From assembly GCF_028858725.1 (NCBI RefSeq), contig NC_084768.1:5005853-5069852 (forward strand): a stretch of 64,000 bases of DNA. The letters run 5' to 3'. A program made the translations under genes and the position numbers. This document shows positions 52,001-61,613 of the stretch, in pieces; positions within the stretch are counted from its first letter, which is position 1, and each line of letters begins with the position of its first letter. Source of the stretch: Colius striatus. Its lineage: Eukaryota > Chordata > Aves > Coliiformes > Coliidae. The notes beneath the pieces are model-generated. The model had not been told where the DNA came from and searched no databases. It saw nothing but the letters and a program-made list of their open reading frames with translations.

Positions 52001-54103
52001 TTGACTTCATGGAAGGCTCTGGCAGGCACTACAGCTGGCACAGAACAAGCAGCAGCTAGACCTAGAAAGGAGGGTCTTAAGTTCATCTTTAGTGTAACAA
52101 ATATTTTTGTTTCACAGCATGCAGCTAGCTGAATTGAAAAACTGATTTAGATTACAAGAATAGTTGTGTTTGGTTTTTATTCTTCTTTCAGAGGGAAGCT
52201 GCTTTTAACCTGCATATCTCTCTGATCTGCTTCACCAGCGCGATCTTGTGTGTTTCTCTCAGTCGAGGAACGTGCAGCAAGGATGTGTAGGCTACTCTTA
52301 CTGGCAGAGCTGTCAAAAGAAGTGTTCATTGAAACACAGTCTGAATTAAGTCTGACCAACAGTACTTTCTTGGGTTTGCTCTTTTTTTTTTTAAAAAAAA
52401 GAGAAGTAATTACCAAGTTTTTTAAGGTGATGGTATTTCTTTTAAATGAATTGCTTTGATTTATACTATAGGTCAGGAACAAGTATCGTTATTTAGGTTT
52501 ATACACATTATCAGTGCTTTTCAATTCCTGCTGTCTACTGGTGTTTATTCTGTAATTGATTAAAAGCAAGAATGCTGCTTTAGGCATGGAGGCATTTAGA
52601 ACTGATTTGCTCAGAAGTCTTTTTTGTTTTATTTTGTTTTCTCCCACAGCTTTCCATCTACTTTCCTCTCTAACAATAACCAGTCTTCCTCAACTCCTGT
52701 GCAGAGCATTTCTACTCCGTCAGTCTTGGCCTCAGCCTCTGCTTCACTGCCTTCAGTAAGCAATTCAATAGTTACTTCAGGCATCAGTGAACTGAAGTCA
52801 TCAAGTGGCAGCAGGAAGGCTAGAGTTCTCTATGATTACGATGCTGCAAACAGCAGTGAATTATCACTACTTGCAGATGAGGTGAGTTTTTTACGTACAT
52901 TGATCATTTAAAAGTAAAATCAGAATGCTTGTGATTAGTTAAATCTGTGTAGTTTTAATTTTTTTGTTAATTAAACTTTAATAGTACTGTTAGAATATTG
53001 TCCTGTGCCTAAATACATAAGGTGAGGGACCTCTGGCACAGGCTGCCCAGAGAGGGTGTGGAGTCTCCTTCTCTGGAGGTTTTCAAAACCTGTCTGGACA
53101 CGTTCCTGTGTGACCTGATCTAGGTGAACCTGCTTGAGCAAGGGACTGGACTAGATGATCTCTAGAGGTCCCTTCCAACCCTAACCATTCTGTGATTCTG
53201 TGAGAACACTTGTTACACCAGCTTAGCTTGCAAGAACATTTGCTAGATAATCATGATGCAATTCTGCTGTCTGCTGTCTGCTTTTTACCACAACTTTAGC
53301 ACTATTATCAATACACTTAGTTTTTCAAACATTAAATATTGGTAGAATATGACAATACAACTACTTCTTGTTTTTATGGTAGTTGTGCTGTGTTTCTCCC
53401 TGTTCCTGGTCAATTGCACACTCAAGCTGGAGAGTCTATTCAGAGTAGGTGAAGATAAGCAATGAAATAGGATTCTGGAACAGAGTTCCACCAGGTGACC
53501 TGACTGCAGCTTAAACCTGCAGAAGAGCATCCAAAAAAAGTTTTCATACTTTTTGGGTTTTTTTAAAATATGAATTACTTAAATATTTCTATTTGACCTC
53601 TTTCATGCCTAAGCAGTGGCAGAAGTTGTGGCCTAAGATTTTCTGTTAGGATATAGGACATCAACCTCGTGTCTGAACTTTCTTTCAGATTGCCTGTTAG
53701 TGTTGATGGCAATATACAAGTTTTATAGATAAAAACAATAAAGAAGAAACAGTAATGACCAGAATTTCATCAGGAAAAAAAGACTTTAAAATATACTACC
53801 ATATTTACTTTTTTTCCACAGACCAATGAGATAATTTTTATGAGCACTAGATGATGTTCCATGAATGCTTATACTAAATGCTCTATTTAACTTGGCTAAT
53901 CTCAATTCTAATACCTAGGAAATCATATGAAGGTAAACTGTAGGTTTTTTTGGCCAGGCAAGGAAAGGTTATAATTATATGTTTCTGTTTTTCAGGTGAT
54001 AACAGTGTACAGTATCCCTGGCATGGATTCAGACTGGCTGATGGGTGAAAGGGGAAATCAGAAAGGCAAAGTGCCTATTACTTATTTAGAACTGTTAAAC
54101 TAA
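30612..54103 (+). CDS. SH3GLB1: endophilin B1 (Bif-1), whole gene
   Basis: SH3GLB1 binds and curves membranes of mitochondria, Golgi, endosomes and forming autophagosomes. It partners with Bax and, through UVRAG, with the Beclin 1 PI3-kinase complex. Nine constitutive coding exons (30612-30683, 35187-35328, 37886-38014, 39518-39651, 40018-40110, 47740-47829, 48323-48423, 52650-52881, 53996-54103) join in frame to 366 codons; human has 365 from memory. Domains: amphipathic helix 0 (MNIMDFNVKKLAADAGTFLS), N-BAR coiled coil to about residue 250, Ser/Thr-rich linker (about 254-305), and SH3 domain (about 308-366, with ARVLYDYDA and DSDWLMGE). Tyr80, a known Src target, is present. Alternative exons in the 7.6 kb intron 5 lengthen the BAR domain by 21 or 37 residues. 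All introns are GT-AG. Confidence 0.98.
30684..35186. other. SH3GLB1 intron 1
   Basis: A 4.5 kb intron. Its first part is still GC-rich. It holds a minus-strand CR1 scrap at 32963-33040. The rest is AT-rich with nothing that I recognise. Confidence 0.6.
32963..33040 (-). mobile_element. CR1 3'-end scrap in SH3GLB1 intron 1, minus strand
   Basis: agagtcatagaatggtaggg, then a diverged 3' UTR core ending ttcctgcagaagcag. About 78 bases remain. Confidence 0.88.
35187..35328 (+). CDS. SH3GLB1: SH3GLB1 exon 2
   Basis: Residues 25-71 plus one base. Acceptor actaactcatag, donor tccaa|gtaagc. It encodes FTEEKLGQAEKTELDAHLEN and on to TEVLLQPNP, the first BAR helix. Confidence 0.96.
35329..37885. other. 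SH3GLB1 intron 2, nothing recognised
   Basis: 2.6 kb of AT-rich intron without repeat or exon that I can support. Confidence 0.45.
37886..38014 (+). CDS. SH3GLB1: SH3GLB1 exon 3
   Basis: Residues 72-114 plus one base. Acceptor cttttttttag, donor ctatg|gtaagt. It includes EFVYEKLDRKAPSR, with Tyr80, and LGQYMIDAGNEFGPGTAYG. Confidence 0.96.
38015..39517. other. SH3GLB1 intron 3, nothing recognised
   Basis: 1.5 kb, T-rich near the acceptor (39280-39380), no repeat that I can name. Confidence 0.45.
39518..39651 (+). CDS. SH3GLB1: SH3GLB1 exon 4
   Basis: Residues 115-159. Acceptor cctttacag, donor ttact|gtaagt, ending in phase 0. It encodes ALIKCGETQKRIGTADRELI and on to NFIEGDYKTIT in the BAR core. 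Confidence 0.96.
40018..40110 (+). CDS. SH3GLB1: SH3GLB1 exon 5
   Basis: Residues 160-190. Acceptor ctcactttcag, donor ctgca|gtaagt, phase 0. KERKLLQNKRLDLDAAKTRL is conserved. The end VAEARAA differs from human AAETRNS. Confidence 0.96.
40503..40532. repeat. near-perfect palindrome in SH3GLB1 intron 5
   Basis: Two 14-base arms (actgatgaacctat and its complement) flank a two-base centre, with no mismatch. It can form a tight hairpin or cruciform. It abuts the tandem duplication that follows. Confidence 0.85.
40531..40576 (+). repeat. 23-base tandem duplication in SH3GLB1 intron 5
   Basis: Two copies of gtatataccttctctctata plus aa(g/a) stand directly next to each other (40531-40553 and 40554-40576), differing only at the last base. 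The first copy begins at the edge of the palindrome. Confidence 0.9.
42003..42089 (+). CDS. SH3GLB1: SH3GLB1 alternative exon with two donors
   Basis: After the acceptor atgcacttaag, 13 codons read QLNTSQPEENNIM and meet a donor at 42042 (gtaaat). Reading through it adds 16 codons (VNVSYMLNLLHVKWLK) up to a weaker donor at 42090 (gtttgt). Both lengths (39 and 87 bases) keep the frame between exons 5 and 7. Human long Bif-1 isoforms have closely similar inserts (QLNSARLEGDNIM and a VNFSYMLNFLHVKWLK-type extension, from memory). That is strong evidence that both donors are used in birds too. The insert lengthens the BAR domain and is mostly neural in mammals. Confidence 0.88.
42938..42963. repeat. 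AT-rich self-complementary run
   Basis: TTAAATTTAAATTAAATTT-type repeats in intron 5, palindromic in part. Simple sequence with no known role. Confidence 0.6.
43467..43490 (+). CDS. SH3GLB1: SH3GLB1 24-base alternative microexon
   Basis: Eight codons, MWAEEVTK, lie between acceptor gctgactag and donor aaaa|gtaagt. A pyrimidine-rich tract (tctatttttccccccc) lies just upstream. Human has IWAEEVTK at the same place in the long isoforms. The exon is frame-neutral and joins NIM or WLK to SEQEVR of exon 7. Its small size and the strong upstream pyrimidine tract are typical of neural microexons under SRRM4/PTBP1-type control (inference). Confidence 0.88.
43491..47739. other. 3' part of SH3GLB1 intron 5, nothing recognised
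   Basis: 4.2 kb of intron. Some GT-rich simple sequence at 46215-46262. No repeat family or exon that I can support. Confidence 0.45.
47740..47829 (+). CDS. SH3GLB1: SH3GLB1 exon 7
   Basis: Residues 191-220 of the short isoform. Acceptor ttatttttag, donor cacat|gtgagt, phase 0. It encodes SEQEVRITQSEFDRQAEITR and on to EGISSTH. Confidence 0.97.
48323..48423 (+). CDS. SH3GLB1: SH3GLB1 exon 8
   Basis: Residues 221-253 plus two bases. Acceptor atactacag, donor ggaag|gtagta. It encodes AHHLRCLNDFVEAQMTYYAQ and on to YMLDLQKQLG, the last BAR helix. Confidence 0.96.
48424..52649. other. SH3GLB1 intron 8, nothing recognised
   Basis: 4.2 kb. Open frames at 48714, 50183, 50812 and 52250 lack splice sites in frame with the flanking exons and show no family features. 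Confidence 0.45.
52650..52881 (+). CDS. SH3GLB1: SH3GLB1 exon 9 (linker and start of SH3)
   Basis: Residues 254-331. Acceptor ttctcccacag, donor atgag|gtgagt. The Ser/Thr/Pro-rich linker (STPVQSISTPSVLASASASL) differs much from human. The SH3 start GSRKARVLYDYDAANSSELS is nearly identical to human. Confidence 0.96.
53020..53203 (+). mobile_element. CR1 3'-end fragment in SH3GLB1 intron 9, plus strand
   Basis: ggtgagggacctctggcaca to the terminal accattctgtgattctgtga. It is modestly diverged and lies in the last intron. Confidence 0.94.
53996..54103 (+). CDS. SH3GLB1: SH3GLB1 exon 10 (end of SH3, stop)
   Basis: Residues 332-366 and stop TAA (54101-54103). Acceptor tgtttttcag. It reads VITVYSIPGMDSDWLMGERG and on to KVPITYLELLN. 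Trp345 is the conserved ligand-binding tryptophan of the SH3 fold. Confidence 0.97.
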   Translation: MITVYSIPGMDSDWLMGERGNQKGKVPITYLELLN

Positions 54104-54480
54104 ATGGTCGGCCTGAATGAAGACTGTCAGTTATGGTGACACCATATTTATATACAATTAACGTTATGTAAGCAGGTTTAAGTGTCTTCCATGTTATTGT
54201 CTTGAGGGACAAATACCAGCCATTACAATCTGGCTTTTCTGCCAGCATGGTTGCATGGTAAATACTCTATTCAGACTTAATGTGTTTAAAGCTTTTACTT
54301 CATGTGCCAAGAACAGGTTTCCTACAGATTTGTTTCTACTGAGATTTTCACTAATACAAGCTTTTACTTTTGAGTAATCTAGATTGAAAGCAGGAGGTAC
54401 TGTTTTCTACTGAAATTTTTCATTAATGGCAAAGCTTTTCTTCTCATAAAATAAAGTTATTGTGAACTGATGCGGGTGTA
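54104..54480 (+). other. SH3GLB1: proximal 3' UTR of SH3GLB1 with poly(A) signal
   Basis: AATAAA at 54450-54455 lies about 350 bases after the stop. Human SH3GLB1 also has a much longer 3' UTR form, so the AT-rich sequence beyond may be transcribed. That is not shown by the sequence. Confidence 0.65.
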
Positions 54481-55956
54481 ATGCATGTTATTTGAATAAC
54501 AAAAACCAAATGTGAACCATAAACCCTAAAGAGGTCTGTATGGTTCTGTGCCCAACACTTGTGGATTTCAAGTGTTCTGAGGGATATATGGCTGGCTGCT
54601 AACTTGTGCCTTTAATCACCTTTGAAAAATAGAAACAGTTGTTTCTCTGAAAATTTAGGGCAAACTGCTAGGATGTTGAGATTTTAGTGGAACTAGGTGG
54701 ATTGACACAAGCTGGTGGCATACCTTCTGACATGTTTTTAATCTTTATGTTGTTTCCTTTTAACTGCTTTCCAGAAAAGAGGCTAATTCAAATTGATTAG
54801 TAATTATTAAGATGCTTTCAACTGCAAATCAGCCTTTAAGTTAAATTTTAAGCACTGCATTTTTCTAACCAAATATGCATTCTTGACATTTAAGCAGTTC
54901 TATAGATGGGCATACATTTGTTCAGATGTATTTTAATGAAAGGTTTTAAAGAAGGTTTTAATGAAAGTCTACATCCACAATTCTTATGCAACAGTTTATT
55001 GTCAGTTTGTAATTGCATTCAGTTAGTGTTACACTTCATTGTTTTGCAAAAGGACCTCCTGTAAGTATGTGAGAAGGGGAAAAAAATAACCTAAAAATGG
55101 CTTTAACAAAGGTAATATTATTTGCAAATAACATAACTTTTTTTTCCAAGAACATAACAAGGATAGATTGAGAGGATATTTTGTTAAAGTTCTGGTATAT
55201 TTAATTAATGGAGTTGGATGTGTTCAAGGAAATTGCTTCCATTGAGAAGGAAATTATTCTCCTTGCAGAAGATGCGACATTGACAAAAGTCCACTTCAGC
55301 TTTCAGGGAACGCTGGTAGCAGATGCTTAGCTAACTGCTTCTGGTCAGCAACTTTGTTTGCAATAACAATTCCTTAAAGATTTTTTTTAAGATTGACGTG
55401 GCAAATATGTAGTCATGAAACTTTCAGCAATACAAATGACTTCAGTGGGATGGATAAACTTGTTATTCATTTAGGTGCTGTGGTTGTCTAATTAAAGTGA
55501 TGATTTTTATTTTGAATTGCACTTGCAGAAATAATCTCTTTCATTTGTAGAATGCAGAGGTTATATTAAAACAAATACATTGAGTTGGTTTATCAATTGC
55601 AACCTTCTTGGGGTAAGTACCAAGAAAATCCTAGATTTATTTGATCTGTTAAATACGAAGATTAGAGGAAACAATAGTGATAATTACTGATGCATTAGAA
55701 ATAACCAGGAATAATTCATGAGGCACAGAATAGAACTGATAGGAAGATAAAGCCCTACAGTTAAGAAAGAAGAAGACTGAAGACTTTAACCACGGTGGTG
55801 ACCTTCTCTAATCTCCTCTAATGTGAGTTCCCATCAAATGTGTTAAAATTCAAATCAGTACTATTCGACTTCATTTATAGAATATTCAAGAGCAGTCAGG
55901 TAAAAGAATTCCAAAGTGTAATTGACTCTTTGCTATACTGATTATGTACTTCTTAC
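54481..55956. other. 3' flank or distal 3' UTR of SH3GLB1
   Basis: AT-rich sequence without coding potential or recognised repeat. It could be the distal 3' UTR. Confidence 0.4.
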
Positions 55957-56033
55957 CTTGCTTCTGCAGGGGGATTGGACTAGATGATCTCTAAAGGTCC
56001 CTTCCAACCCCTACCATTCTGTGATTCTGTGAA
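55957..56033 (+). mobile_element. CR1 3'-end scrap, plus strand
   Basis: ccttgcttctgcagggggat through gtcccttccaacccctacca to attctgtgattctgtga. About 77 bases, little diverged. Confidence 0.93.
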
Positions 56034-56696
56034 AATGTTATAGAACAGCATTTTGAAAGATAGAGAGGATTTAGTAGAATGCTATGTGAAGGCACCATTT
56101 GGCAGCAGTCAAAATTGAGGTTTTTTTATACATCAGCAGCTTAAGCTATGTGTGAGAGAAATTGTGGTTGACTTCTTAGTCTAACAAATGTGCAAATCCA
56201 TATTCTCAGTTCTCTCCTTTTCTGTTTAATTTCAAGCTGAAAGTAATTTTCCTCTTAAGGAATTTGTTACTGTCTCCTTAAACCCATCTATGTTGAGGCT
56301 CTCTGTTGTACCATTGAGAAGGGAAGCTGGGAGTAAAATGCTCATTTAACACTGGTGTTAAATTGAATAGAGCTTTATTGCAGGTAATCCCAAAACTCAA
56401 TCTCTTTAAGTGTCGTTTTTGGTGGAACTTTCAAACAAAAATTGCCTGGACTACTTTGGGTTTACTTTCTGATTCATTTTTGCAACAAATGTGAAAGTAA
56501 CTGAATTTGACTTTGGATCTCTCATTTTGTTGCTTAATTCCTTGTTTTCTTAGAACAGGTTTTATTGGTTGAAGTAAAGGGGGAAAAAAAACCCCCAGTA
56601 ACTAGGCCAGAAACTGTATGTGAAAGTCCAGGTATTTGGGAAATCAGATTGTAAACATTTAAACATTTATATTTAAACATTTTAAACACAAATATG

Positions 56697-56836
56697 CAGT
56701 GCCTTTTCTGGAGACATTCAAAACTCACCTGGACGAGTTCCTGTGTGACCTGCTCTAAAGAGGTCCTGCTCTGACAGGGGGGTTGAACTGGCTGATCTTT
56801 CAAGATCCCTTCCAGCCCTTGAGATTCTGTGATTTA
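56697..56836 (+). mobile_element. CR1 3'-end fragment, plus strand, older subfamily
   Basis: ttttctggagacattcaaaa, then cacctggacgagttcctgtg, and the 3' UTR with gatctttcaagatcccttcc and a final gattctgtgattt. The ctttcaagatc variant differs from the other copies here, which points to a different CR1 subfamily. Confidence 0.88.
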
Positions 56837-58974
56837 ATAACTGGTTTGGCAAGATAAGTACATTCTGAGGATGTGTGCATGGGAGGGTAAATAGTTCTGT
56901 TGCTGTTCAGTATATACCTTTTTCCCTATATTTACTGGTGTGTAAATATTTTGGACAACTTCAACTGGAATAGCCATCCCTTGTAAGCTCTGTAACAACC
57001 ATGAGTGAGTTTTCATCAATTATCACCTTTTGTAGTAGGTGGGATAAAATACAGCATCGTTAGTTTGAGCAAATGAATGCTTTCACAAACTAAGTACTAG
57101 CTTTAAGTCTCTTCTGCTATAATTGCTGGTTTTAATGCTTTCTTAGCCAGGATAGGCTTCAAAAGCAACTCTACTGAATCTTAACAAATCTTTGTTTAGA
57201 CTTTTTGCAAACTATGAGGTTTTTATAATTGCTTCTGTTTCTTTCAAGAGTAATGTTATATCTTGGAGTGTTATTCTCTACCATATGGAGATTTTGGCTA
57301 CAGGTAAAACCATTGGTACATAGTATCTTAATTCAGGCAAATGTGTGTGGGAAGGAAAGAAATACATCCACGAAGTACATAATTCTGCAAAGTTACCAAA
57401 CTTAGCTCTGCCCAAACTAATTACTCTTCTGAAATGTAAGCATAATTAGCCCACAAACAATACTGTGATATTACAGCTCTCCTGCCACTGGGATTGGAGC
57501 TGGCGTCTCTGGATCTGACACTATGTGCAGTAGTATGCTGACATATTAATTTTTACAATGTCACTAGCTCAGGTGCCTTATGTGCAATCTACTGAACGTT
57601 ATGGAAGTTGCAAGAAAGAACAGAGTTAAGCGCCTATATTCTAGCTGTCAGGATGAACCCGTACCTTTAAGGAACACTCTAAGGAGATTGTCTTGTTACA
57701 ACGTAGATGCAGTACACCAAAGCAGTAATACTGGTATTTGAAAAACATCCAGTTTAAGTAGGTGCTCTGCTAAAACAGAACATGAGAGAATTACTTAAAA
57801 GCTGCTTAGGCAGTGACCAAGACATGTCCAATAGAAGCTTCCAAAAGATAGTTGTGCTGTTTTGGGGGAACAGAAGCAAAATAGAAAATGCCCAAATGTG
57901 AAACCTAAAGATATTTTGAGAAAACCATGCAAATAACTGGAGTTTATGTATATTCCTAGCATATGTCTTACAGTATGTAACCACTGAAAAAGTACAGATG
58001 TGTTCTGGAACAAAACATTGGCAGAAAAACATCATAAAAGTGATTCAGATTAAATACATGTGGTAGTTGCAGCTTGAATTTTTTGGATGTAGGTAGCTGG
58101 ACCCTAAGTTTGGCCACAAGATGCAGCTTCATAATTGCCATTTGCTGTATTGTTCTCAGCAGAAGAAACATCTATGGCAGTTCCACTTTTAAATCTGGCC
58201 CAGGGAAGAGGTAGTGTTACAACTGTTTTGATTCTGCTATCAATAATACATTTAGAGTCTAATCAGGGATTTAATTATAAGGTATCAATAGATTAATAAT
58301 ATAAACAGCAATCAATTAATGCCTGAGTGTTTCAATATCAGCAGTGAGTAGGAGCCTCTTAGATCTCAACTTGGTTCTTTTTGGAAGATTGTGCAAGAGT
58401 GACCTAAGGTAGTCTAGGAGCCTGAGTGTGAAAATGTATGCAAAATCAGTTAATTTGCTTCTATAGTGCTTCAAAATAATTAACATTGCAAAACTTGATG
58501 TACTGTATGCAACTTCAATGCATCTGTAGAATGTGGCTTCTCATATATTACATCTGGCCTTTCCAGTCTCCTCTGAAAAGAATGGTTTCTACCAAGCAGC
58601 TTCATTAGAGTTCATTCTGTGAATGACAAACGTTTTCTGTCCATCCTTAGTAGTTGCACTGATGCATCCATAGAACAACTTTTAATACCAATTGTCATTT
58701 TAATAACCCATGACAATGCTTTTCATTGCTGTCTCAGTCAGGCCATGAAATAGGCATCAGAAGTACAATGATGTAGCTGCTTTTGCCAGAAGACTGTTGT
58801 AATGATTGATTGGTTCCAGCAGTGAGTTTCTGCCATCAGCAGTCAGTCCATCTGGCTTTTAGACTTGGCAACAATACAGACATTATAATGACTTTCTCTT
58901 TCAAGCAGGGGCTTTTGAGAATATACACTGACTCCAAGAAGTATTGGTAATTGTACAGTACCATTGACTACAAG
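56837..58974. other. intergenic or distal 3' UTR, nothing recognised
   Basis: 2.1 kb between two CR1 copies. The overlapping minus-strand frames near 57754-58171 show no family features. Confidence 0.45.
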
Positions 58975-59557
58975 TAATGGAGTCCTCTGTCCAGTTCTGG
59001 GCTCCTCAGCTCAAGAGGGACAGAGAACTTCTGGAGAGAGTCCAGCACAGGGCCACCAAGGTGATCAGGGGAATGGAACATCTTCCTTATGAGGAAAGGC
59101 TGCGGGAACTGGGGCTGTTTAGTCTGGAGGAGACTGAGGGGGGAAATCATTAATATTTACAAACATCTAAATGGTGGATGTCAGGAGTGGGGCTGTTTAG
59201 TCTGGAGGAGATTGAGGGGACCTCATGAATATTTACAAACATCTAAATGGTGGATGTCAGGAGGTTGGGGCATCACTTTTTTTCTGTTGTATCCAGTGAC
59301 AGGACAAGGGGTGATGGGATGAAGCTGGAACACAAAAAGTTCCATTAAAACATAAGAAAAAACTATTTTACTGTTCAGGTGAGGGAGCCCTGGCACAGGC
59401 TGCCCAGGGAGGGTGTGGAGGCTCCTCCTCTGGAGGTTTTCAGAATCCACCTGGACACATCCCCTGTGTGACCTGATCTAGGTGGACCTGCTTTGGCAGA
59501 TGGGTTGGAATAGATCATCTCTAAAAGTCCCTTCCAGCCCTACCATTCTGTGATTGT
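58975..59557 (+). mobile_element. CR1 LINE, 5'-truncated, with internal duplication
   Basis: It runs from the ORF2 C-terminal region (gagtcctctgtccagttctg) to accattctgtgattg. It carries a tandem duplication of about 77 bases inside (see the entry at 59110). Frame remnants such as [13 protein letters not shown]-type sequence are broken. Confidence 0.95.
59110..59263 (+). repeat. 77-base tandem duplication inside a CR1 copy
   Basis: ggggctgtttagtctggagg ... gtggatgtcaggag is present twice (59110-59187 and 59188-59263), with a few differences: agactgaggggggaaatcat against agattgaggggacctcat. Other CR1 copies in the window (29527, 61043) have it once. Confidence 0.92.
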
Positions 59558-61042
59558 TTACTATTCAAGGTACCCTAGCTGAATCTGCTGAAGATATGGG
59601 TTGCTTCATAGTGGTTTTGCTCTCTTTTCAGAAGTTGTTATACCTTTAAGGATTTAAATGTCCAAGCTAAAATTGAAGGTTTAATACAACAAGAAGTTTC
59701 CTTTGTATAGAATTTTTGTAGCATAATGCCAGTAATCACTGTAAGATACATTTAAGACATAATATATTGAACAGGATCAAATTAGTGGTGTGTTTTTAGA
59801 TTAGTGGTGCCCAGGGTCTGGGTTTTCTGTCTGGCCACACTATCTCATCTATCTTATTATTCTGTTTTTCTGTCTGTCTGGTGGTACTGAATATAGAGGT
59901 GCTTTGAATTGATATTTTTCCTTTTTTGTCTTACTTTCTTAGCCTACTACCAGGTCTGACTCTTGCTATGAAACTGACAATCAAGGCTTTCCAAAAACTC
60001 CCCCCTCAAACTCACTCAAGTACTTAGAAGCAAATAAGCAGCTCAAGAAGGCAGGAACTACCAAGTCCTAAATACTGCAGTATTGGAAGAAAGCCTTGAG
60101 TATGGTCAGTAGTGAAGGACGGGGCATGTGCACCTATCAGCCAGATAGGTGATAAGTGTCTTCCTTACAGTGTATAATACAAAAAGTTCCTCTGTTGCAG
60201 GATATAATCTACATGTCAAACCCAGAGGAAAACTGTATTTGGGACTTGACTGCACTCCTGTCAGCTTTGATGAGGGCTGAACTGCCTTACTGATAGTCAA
60301 ACTGTGGTTGGTCTGATCTTTACTCATGCATGTGGCATTGTAGGCAGGGGTTTATATATTATGACTTTGGAATGCAAATTGGGCAGGATTGGCTTAATCT
60401 GTATTTTGTAAAGTAAAGGTGTGGATAGTCCAGATTTTCCAAGGCAGTGGCATGAGCTCTCTGCGTGACAGAACATGCCAAGAATATATTGCAATGTGGA
60501 AAACTGAAGAACAGGTATAAAACTTGGTCAGAATTATGCTGGCTCTGTCTGTGCTGTGCAAACACCTTGGCTGGTATTTCAGAATCAAAAGTATTGTTCA
60601 CTAAAGAGTTTTAGTACTGATGACCATATAATGCCATCAGAATAATTCGGAACAGCAGAACTGCGCTTCATACTGCCTTGAAAGCTGGGAGGACTTAAAA
60701 CTTGACATTGTGAAACAGATCATTGGTCAGTGTTTTAAGCCAGGTACTGGAGTACTGTGGAACTGTATGAGAACAGCAACAGACTGCTACTTTTTGTTTT
60801 AAAAGCCTCAAGAATTTGCCATTTCAGTGTTGTACACAGACAGACACTCATGGCAACCCACAAACACGAAAGGTTATTAAACAAATGTTCTCTATTCAAA
60901 AGACATCCTGTTACTTTGCTGACTCAAATTTCTGGCAGGAGTGAGTACAATTAGTAATTCTTATGCTTCTACCTGGAAGGAACAGGCAAAAATATTCCTG
61001 CTTGTATTCAACACAAAATACTTGAGCATTAAGGAAAACAGA
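59558..61042. other. intergenic, nothing recognised
   Basis: 1.5 kb between two long CR1 copies. No gene seen. Confidence 0.45.
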
Positions 61043-61613
61043 CTTGCATCAAGAAGAGTGTGGCCAGCAGGCTGAGGGAGGTTCTGCTCCCCCTCTACTG
61101 TGCCCTGGTGAGGCCTCATCTGGAGTCCTCTGTCCAGTTTTGCGCTCCTCAGCTCAAGAGGGACAGAGAACTGATGGAGAGAGGCCAGTGCAGGGCCACC
61201 AAGATGATCAGGGGACTGGAGCATCTTCCTTTTGAGGAAAGGCTGCAGGAAGTGGGGCTGTTTAGTCTGGAGGAGACTGAGGGGACCTCATGAATATTTA
61301 CAAATATCTAAATGGTGGCTGTCAGGAGGTTGTCATCACTTTTTTTCTGTTGTATCCAGTGAGAGGATAAGGTGTAATGGGATGAAGCTGGAGCACAAAA
61401 AAAAATCCATTTAAACATAAGAAAAAACTTTTGTTGTGAGGGCGATGGAGCCCTGGCACAGGCTGCCCAGGGAGGGTGTGGAGGCTCCTTCTCTGGAGGT
61501 CTTCAGCACCCACCTGGATGCCTTCCTGTGTGACCTGATCTAGGTGGACCTGCTTTAGCAGGCAGATTGAACTAGATGATCTCTAAAGGTCCTTTCTAAC
61601 TCCTGCCATCCCG
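61043..61613 (+). mobile_element. CR1 LINE, 5'-truncated, plus strand
   Basis: From gcatcaagaagagtgtggcc through gagagaggccagtgcagggc to gatgatctctaaaggtcctt and a decayed end (tgccatcccgtgcat). The frame 61060-61293 is a leftover of the ORF2 C terminus ([20 protein letters not shown]) and not a gene. Confidence 0.95.

Noticed and set aside
57754-58171. Three overlapping minus-strand frames of 67-93 codons
   Set aside because: No conserved motif, composition of random AT-rich DNA, no promoter or splice context.
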